Part shown: one piece after another, positions 55,147-64,000 of the stretch
Layout: every line of letters begins with the position of its first letter
Numbering within the stretch: position 1 is the first letter of the stretch
From: Streptomyces sp. HUAS YS2
GTDB taxonomy: Bacteria; Actinomycetota; Actinomycetes; Streptomycetales; Streptomycetaceae
Assembly: GCF_033343995.1 (NCBI RefSeq)
Contig: NZ_CP137573.1
Span: 3,319,001-3,383,000 of the forward strand
Length of the DNA stretch: 64,000 nt
Reading direction: 5' to 3'
Notes under the pieces: generated by a model
The model's input: the letters and a program-made list of their open reading frames with translations, nothing else
Told to the model about the DNA's origin: nothing
Databases searched by the model: none
Translations under genes and position numbers: made by a program

Positions 55147-55185
55147 CCGAAGGGCGGCACCCCGTCATGGGGTGCCGCCCTTCGG
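55147..55185 (-). terminator. Strong terminator after rpoC
   Basis: CCGAAGGGCGGCACCCC (55147-55163) pairs perfectly over 17 bp with GGGGTGCCGCCCTTCGG (55169-55185), loop GTCAT. It lies 13 nt past the rpoC stop. Confidence 0.95.
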
Positions 55186-55198
55186 TCAAGCGACTCGC

Positions 55199-59098
<3,900 letters not shown>

Positions 59099-59205
59099 TA
59101 TGCGTCAATCCCTCTCAGGGTTGTAAGTCTTGGGGTCTGAAACGGGGGTCCTGGGGCCGGCCGGGGACTCAGCGGATTGCACCGAGTCCCCGTACCGGAC
59201 TCCCG

Positions 59206-62200
59206 TCAGACCTCTTCGACGCTGCTCGGCTCGCGCCGGGACAGGTCGATACCGAGCTCCTCCGCAGCGCGGAAGACGTCCTCGTCGGTGTCGCGCATCT
59301 CGATGGACATGCCGTCCGAGGACAGCACCTCCACGTTGAGGCACAGGGACTGCATCTCCTTGATGAGCACCTTGAAGGACTCGGGGATGCCGGGCTCAGG
59401 GATGTTCTCGCCCTTGACGATGGCCTCGTAGACCTTCACGCGGCCGGTCACGTCGTCGGACTTGATCGTCAGCAGCTCCTGGAGGGCGTACGCGGCGCCG
59501 TACGCCTCCAGCGCCCACACCTCCATCTCGCCGAACCGCTGGCCACCGAACTGGGCCTTACCACCCAGCGGCTGCTGGGTGATCATCGAGTACGGACCGG
59601 TCGACCGGGCGTGCAGCTTGTCGTCGACCAGGTGGTGGAGCTTGAGGATGTACATGTACCCGACCGAGATCGGGTCCGGGAACGGCTCGCCGGAACGGCC
59701 GTCGAACAGACGCGCCTTGCCGGACGGGAGCACCATGCGCTCGCCGTCGCGGTTCGGGATGGTGTGCTGGAGCAGACCCGCGAGCTCGTCCTCACGCGCA
59801 CCGTCGAAGACCGGGGTCGCGACATTGGTGCCCGGCGCGACCTGGTCGGCGCCGATCGCCTGGAGGCGCTGCGCCCACTCGTCCGCGAGGCCGGAGACGT
59901 CCCAGCCGCGGCTGGCGAGCCAGCCGAGGTGGATCTCCAGGACCTGCCCCGGGTTCATTCGGGACGGGACACCCAGCGGGTTGAGGATGATGTCGACCGG
60001 GGTGCCGTCCTCGAGGAACGGCATGTCCTCGATCGGAAGGATCTTGGAGATGACACCCTTGTTGCCGTGACGGCCGGCGAGCTTGTCACCGTCGGTGATC
60101 TTGCGCTTCTGGGCGACGTAGACGCGGACCAGCTGGTTCACGCCGGGGGGAAGCTCGTCGCCCTCCTCGCGGTCGAAGACGCGGACGCCGATGACCTTGC
60201 CGGTCTCGCCGTGCGGGACCTTCAGCGAGGTGTCACGGACCTCACGGGCCTTCTCACCGAAGATCGCGCGGAGCAGGCGCTCCTCCGGGGTCAGCTCGGT
60301 CTCACCCTTCGGGGTGACCTTGCCGACCAGGATGTCGCCGGCGACGACCTCGGCACCGATCCGGATGATGCCGCGCTCGTCGAGGTCGGCGAGGACCTCC
60401 TCGGAGACGTTCGGGATGTCCCGGGTGATCTCCTCCGGGCCGAGCTTGGTGTCACGGGCGTCGACCTCGTGCTCCTCGATGTGGATCGAGGAGAGGACGT
60501 CGTCCTGCACGAGGCGCTGCGACAGGATGATCGCGTCCTCGTAGTTGTGACCCTCCCACGGCATGAACGCCACGAGCAGGTTCTTGCCGAGCGCCATCTC
60601 GCCGTCTTCGGTGGCGGGACCGTCGGCGAGGACCTGGCCCTCGATCACGCGGTCGCCCTCGTCGACGACGACCTTCTGGTTGACCGAGGTGCCCTGGTTC
60701 GAGCGGGAGAACTTGTGCAGGCGGTACGTGTTGTACGTGCCGTCGTCGTTGGCGACCGTGATGTAGTCGGCGGAGAGCTCCTGGACCACACCGTCCTTCT
60801 CGGCCTTGAGCACGTCGCCGGCGTCGGTGGCACAGCGGTACTCCATGCCGGTGCCGACGAGCGGGGCCTCCGACTTAATCAGCGGCACCGCCTGACGCAT
60901 CATGTTCGCGCCCATGAGGGCACGGTTGGCGTCGTCGTGCTCGAGGAACGGGATCATGGCGGTCGCGACCGACACCATCTGGCGCGGCGAGACGTCCATG
61001 TAGTCGACGTCGGTCGGCGGGACGTAGTCGACCTCGCCACCACGGCGGCGGACCAGAACGCGGGGCTCGGTGAACTGGAGCTCGTCGTTCAGGGTCGCGT
61101 TCGCCTGGGCGATGACGAAGCGGTCCTCCTCGTCGGCGGTGATGTAGTCGACCTCGTCGGTGACCTGACCGTCGACGACCTTGCGGTACGGCGTCTCGAT
61201 GAAGCCGAACGCGTTGACGCGGCCGTACGAGGCGAGCGAACCGATCAGACCGATGTTCGGGCCTTCGGGGGTCTCGATCGGGCACATGCGTCCGTAGTGG
61301 GACGGGTGCACGTCTCGGACCTCGAAGCCGGCCCGCTCACGGGACAGACCACCCGGGCCAAGAGCCGACAGACGGCGCTTGTGGGTGAGACCCGACAGCG
61401 GGTTGTTCTGGTCCATGAACTGCGACAGCTGGCTGGTGCCGAAGAACTCCTTGATGGAGGCGACGACCGGCCGGATGTTGATCAGGGTCTGCGGCGTGAT
61501 CGCCTCGACGTCCTGGGTGGTCATGCGCTCGCGCACGACGCGCTCCATACGAGCCAGACCCGTACGGACCTGGTTCTGGATGAGCTCGCCGACGTTGCGC
61601 AGACGACGGTTGCCGAAGTGGTCGATGTCGTCGGTCTCGACGACGATCTCCCGGCCCGACTCGCCGATCGTCTCGGTCTCGCCGGCGTGCAGCTTCACCA
61701 GGTACTTGATGGTGGCGATGACGTCGTCGGTGGTGAGGACGCCCGCGTCCAGCGGCTCGTCCGCGCCGAGCTTCTTGTTGACCTTGTAGCGGCCGACCTT
61801 GGCCAGGTCGTAGCGCTTCGGGTTGAAGTACAGGTTCTCGAGCAGCGTCTGCGCGGCCTCACGCGTCGGCGGCTCGCCCGGGCGCAGCTTGCGGTAGATG
61901 TCGAGCAGCGCGTCGTCCTGGCCCTGGGTGTGGTCCTTCTCCAGGGTGGCGCGCATGGACTCGTACTCGCCGAACTCCTGCAGGATCTGCTCGGTGGTCC
62001 AGCCGAGCGCCTTCAGCAGCACGGTGACGGACTGCTTGCGCTTGCGGTCGATGCGGACACCGACCATGTCGCGCTTGTCGATCTCCATCTCCAGCCAGGC
62101 ACCCCGGGACGGGATGATCTTGGCGGAGAAGATGTCCTTGTCGGACGTCTTGTCGATGGAGGAGTCGAAGTACACACCCGGCGAGCGGACGAGCTGCGAC

Positions 62201-62688
62201 ACCACGACACGCTCGGTGCCGTTGATGACGAAGGTGCCCTTGTTCGTCATGAGCGGGAAGTCGCCCATGAAGACAGTCTGGGACTTGATCTCGCCGGTCT
62301 CGTTGTTGGTGAATTCCGCGGTGACGAAGAGCGGGGCGCCGTACGTGAAGTCACGGTCCTTGCACTCGTCGATCGAGTTCTTCGGCGGCTCGAACCGGTG
62401 GTCTCGGAACGTCAGCGACATCGACCCGGAGAAGTCCTCGATCGGGGAGATCTCCTCGAAGATCTCCTCCAGACCGGACTTCGTGGGGACGTCCTGTCCC
62501 GACTCAAGGGCTGCCTCGACGCGAGCCTTCCACGCGGCGTTGCCGAGCAGCCAGTCAAAGCTCTCGGTCTGCAGCGCGAGGAGGTTCGGAACCTCGAGGG
62601 GCTCCTTGATCTTTGCAAAGGAGATGCGCAGCGGGGCGGTGCTGGCGCCGTTGTTCGTATTGGTCGAGGCGTTGCGCGAGGCGGCCAA
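59206..62688 (-). CDS. rpoB: DNA-directed RNA polymerase subunit beta
   Basis: Beta subunit of RNA polymerase, 1160 residues from TTG 62688. The product starts (L/M)[19 protein letters not shown], matching the usual Streptomyces RpoB N-terminus; the in-frame GTG at 62718 would add 10 residues. AAGGA lies upstream of the TTG. The rifampicin region ([20 protein letters not shown], then [20 protein letters not shown]) has wild-type residues. Other core motifs such as [20 protein letters not shown] and [20 protein letters not shown] are intact. Promoter candidate at 62849-62877. Confidence 0.97.
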   Translation of the reverse strand: MAASRNASTNTNNGASTAPLRISFAKIKEPLEVPNLLALQTESFDWLLGNAAWKARVEAALESGQDVPTKSGLEEIFEEISPIEDFSGSMSLTFRDHRFEPPKNSIDECKDRDFTYGAPLFVTAEFTNNETGEIKSQTVFMGDFPLMTNKGTFVINGTERVVVSQLVRSPGVYFDSSIDKTSDKDIFSAKIIPSRGAWLEMEIDKRDMVGVRIDRKRKQSVTVLLKALGWTTEQILQEFGEYESMRATLEKDHTQGQDDALLDIYRKLRPGEPPTREAAQTLLENLYFNPKRYDLAKVGRYKVNKKLGADEPLDAGVLTTDDVIATIKYLVKLHAGETETIGESGREIVVETDDIDHFGNRRLRNVGELIQNQVRTGLARMERVVRERMTTQDVEAITPQTLINIRPVVASIKEFFGTSQLSQFMDQNNPLSGLTHKRRLSALGPGGLSRERAGFEVRDVHPSHYGRMCPIETPEGPNIGLIGSLASYGRVNAFGFIETPYRKVVDGQVTDEVDYITADEEDRFVIAQANATLNDELQFTEPRVLVRRRGGEVDYVPPTDVDYMDVSPRQMVSVATAMIPFLEHDDANRALMGANMMRQAVPLIKSEAPLVGTGMEYRCATDAGDVLKAEKDGVVQELSADYITVANDDGTYNTYRLHKFSRSNQGTSVNQKVVVDEGDRVIEGQVLADGPATEDGEMALGKNLLVAFMPWEGHNYEDAIILSQRLVQDDVLSSIHIEEHEVDARDTKLGPEEITRDIPNVSEEVLADLDERGIIRIGAEVVAGDILVGKVTPKGETELTPEERLLRAIFGEKAREVRDTSLKVPHGETGKVIGVRVFDREEGDELPPGVNQLVRVYVAQKRKITDGDKLAGRHGNKGVISKILPIEDMPFLEDGTPVDIILNPLGVPSRMNPGQVLEIHLGWLASRGWDVSGLADEWAQRLQAIGADQVAPGTNVATPVFDGAREDELAGLLQHTIPNRDGERMVLPSGKARLFDGRSGEPFPDPISVGYMYILKLHHLVDDKLHARSTGPYSMITQQPLGGKAQFGGQRFGEMEVWALEAYGAAYALQELLTIKSDDVTGRVKVYEAIVKGENIPEPGIPESFKVLIKEMQSLCLNVEVLSSDGMSIEMRDTDEDVFRAAEELGIDLSRREPSSVEEV

Positions 62689-62848
62689 GAGGGGGTCCTT
62701 CCGAGGGCTCGGACTCACTACGCGCGTACCGGTCCCCAGCAGGCCATCGAACTAAAATCCCTGGTCAGGGCGTTTGGTCGACGATGGTCTTAGGAGGGCA
62801 TGCCCCTGGTGACGGGCAGGGGGCAGCTAACAGGCAGCGCAAAGGGTC

Positions 62849-62877
62849 AGTGTAGCCACTTGGCCCACTGATGTCCA
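62849..62877 (-). promoter_or_regulatory. rpoBC promoter
   Basis: On the minus strand TGGACA (62877-62872; 5/6 of TTGACA) is followed after 17 nt by TACACT (62854-62849). Start near 62842 gives a leader of about 155 nt before the TTG. It lies between the rplL terminator and rpoB, where a separate rpoBC promoter is expected. Confidence 0.7.
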
Positions 62878-63128
62878 GGGCGAGTTCTTCGCGACCCTCG
62901 TTGTTCTCATCTCCGCGGTACCTCGCGCCGTGCGGCGCACCTCGATACTGCCCCTTCGGTCGTCGATCCATGCCTCGGATTCGGATCGTTGTGACGACGC
63001 GTCCTGAGAATTGCGCGCTGCGTGCGGTTCGTCAAGGCCCCCGGGCCTGCGGGGCGCACGGCGAAGATCACCATACTCCGCCCCCGGCCAGGCACAAGAC
63101 CGCCGCCACGCGCCGTCCGGGGAACGCC

Positions 63129-63162
63129 GAAGGGCGACCACCCAGATGGGTGATCGCCCTTC
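63129..63162 (-). terminator. Terminator/attenuator after rplL
   Basis: 63129-63143 pairs with 63148-63162 (GAAGGGCGA.CACCC against GGGTG.TCGCCCTTC) with one mismatch and an AGAT loop, 52 nt past the rplL stop. It separates rplJL from rpoBC. Confidence 0.85.
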
Positions 63163-63213
63163 ACGCTGCGAGCGTTACACGCTCAACAGAAGAGTCGCTG
63201 ACGCGACGAGGTG

Positions 63214-63597
63214 TTACTTGACCTCGACGGCCGCACCGGCGCCCTTGAGGGCCTCGGCAGCCTTGTCAGCGGCCTCCTTGTTGACCTTCTCGAGGACCGG
63301 CTTCGGGGTGCCGTCGACGAGGTCCTTGGCCTCCTTCAGACCCAGGGAGGTCAGCTCACGCACGACCTTGATGACCTGGATCTTCTTGTCGCCGGCGCCG
63401 GTGAGGATGACGTCGAACTCGTCCTTCTCCTCAGCAGCCTCGACCGGGGCGCCCGGGGCACCCGGGGCGGCAACGGCGACGGCCGCGGCGGCGGTGACGT
63501 CGAACTTGTCCTCGAACGCCTTCACGAACTCGGAGAGCTCGATGAGGGTCATCTCCTCGAACTGGGCGAGGAGGTCTTCCTGAGAGAGCTTCGCCAT
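63214..63597 (-). CDS. rplL: 50S ribosomal protein L7/L12
   Basis: Stalk protein that recruits translation GTPases. The 127-residue product starts [20 protein letters not shown], has the Ala/Pro/Gly hinge ([20 protein letters not shown]) and the C-terminal domain [23 protein letters not shown] 63597 is the family start. It follows rplJ after 110 bp. Confidence 0.98.
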   Translation of the reverse strand: MAKLSQEDLLAQFEEMTLIELSEFVKAFEDKFDVTAAAAVAVAAPGAPGAPVEAAEEKDEFDVILTGAGDKKIQVIKVVRELTSLGLKEAKDLVDGTPKPVLEKVNKEAADKAAEALKGAGAAVEVK

Positions 63598-63707
63598 GAT
63601 GGGCGATCCTTCCACTAAATCGGCAGGTGCCGGTTGTATAGAGAGGCGGGCGTATCGGCCCGCTACGACCCGCGCGCTAGGCGGCGCGGATCAATGCGCG
63701 AGCCGAA

Positions 63708-64000
63708 TTACTCGGCACCGCCCTGCTCGGCCTGCTTGGCACGGAGCGCGTCCACGGTGCGGACGAGCTTCGACGGCAGCGCCTGGAAGAGCTGAGCAGC
63801 CTGAGACTGCTTGCCCTTGAACGCGCCGGCCAGCTTGCTGAGCAGAACCTCGCGGGACTCGAGGTCCGCAAGCTTCTTGATGTCGTCGGCGGAGAGAGCC
63901 TTACCGTCAAGGACACCGGCCTTGATGATGAGGTTCGGGTTCTCCTTGGCGAAGTCACGCAGAGCCTTCGCCGACTCCACCGGGTCACCGGTGACGAAGG
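63708..64000 (-). CDS. rplJ: 50S ribosomal protein L10, C-terminal part (gene runs off the window)
   Basis: Base of the ribosomal stalk. About 97 codons are present, from [20 protein letters not shown] to the end [10 protein letters not shown]. The [20 protein letters not shown] segment is the conserved L10 region preceding the L7/L12-binding helix. The frame is open to the window edge, so the start lies outside; an internal GTG at 63980 is not the real start. Confidence 0.95.
   Translation of the reverse strand, partial: FVTGDPVESAKALRDFAKENPNLIIKAGVLDGKALSADDIKKLADLESREVLLSKLAGAFKGKQSQAAQLFQALPSKLVRTVDALRAKQAEQGGAE

Noticed and set aside
59611..62793. A 1060-codon plus-strand open frame opposite rpoB
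   Set aside because: Antisense shadow of rpoB with the same Arg/Val/Asp/Leu bias; the minus strand has clear rpoB motifs.

Overview
The window is chromosomal DNA from a high-GC actinomycete, almost certainly a Streptomyces or close relative. Support comes from third-position GC bias, GTG and TTG starts, CIRCE-controlled groESL, an ECF42/DGPF sigma pair, GC-rich terminators without U-tracts and the gene order groES - tsaBD/rimI - tsaE - alr - nnr - acpS - glmS - coaA - glmM - rpsI/rplM - truA - alpha/spc/S10 - str - rpoCB - rplL/J. It is the conserved core of the chromosome, and most housekeeping genes are on the minus strand.

Layout. 0-1 kb: 5' end of groEL, groES and its two CIRCE operators. 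1-7 kb: two paralogous lipoprotein polysaccharide deacetylases flanking a methyltransferase, a membrane protein and an ECF42 sigma/DGPF pair. 7-15.4 kb: the t6A tRNA-modification genes tsaD, tsaB and tsaE with rimI, a degenerate L,D-transpeptidase-like protein, a 61-residue gene behind an iron box, then alpha/beta hydrolase, alr, nnr and acpS. 15.4-24.4 kb: glmS, a GbsR/MarR-like regulator divergent from a DUF4097/ABC exporter operon, coaA, DUF389 and glmM. 24.5-29.8 kb: rpsI-rplM, an ABC-F protein, a membrane protein, truA and rplQ. 29.9-46.7 kb: the alpha, spc and S10 ribosomal-protein operons with secY, adk, map, infA and rpmJ. 47-50.2 kb: two plus-strand accessory genes, an RNA-repair 2H protein and a Tat-lipoprotein PIG-L deacetylase. 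50.3-54.7 kb: the str operon (rpsL-rpsG-fusA-tuf). 55.2-64 kb: rpoC, rpoB, rplL and a partial rplJ.

How the genes work together. Nearly the whole ribosome/RNA polymerase block is transcribed in one direction and cut into units by strong hairpins: after rplL, rpoC, tuf, rpsQ, rplO, adk, rpsK, rpsI and others. Many genes inside the units are coupled by 1-nt (TGATG, TAATG) or 4-nt (ATGA, GTGA) overlaps. glmS and glmM supply amino sugars, alr D-alanine, acpS carrier-protein activation and coaA coenzyme A.

Unusual structure. The most striking element is a tandem array of six ~182-bp units (32785-33878) between map and infA. Each unit starts with a copy of the last 19 codons and stop of map and carries several hairpins. 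A second, smaller 3'-end duplication (39 bp of rpsK) lies in the next intergenic region of the same transcription direction. Other notable items are a 17-bp x4 repeat that builds the promoter of the DUF389 gene, a dispersed palindromic element inserted in frame in an ABC ATPase, a near-identical leader hairpin shared by the rpsJ and rpsL operons, and an iron box in front of an uncharacterised small gene.
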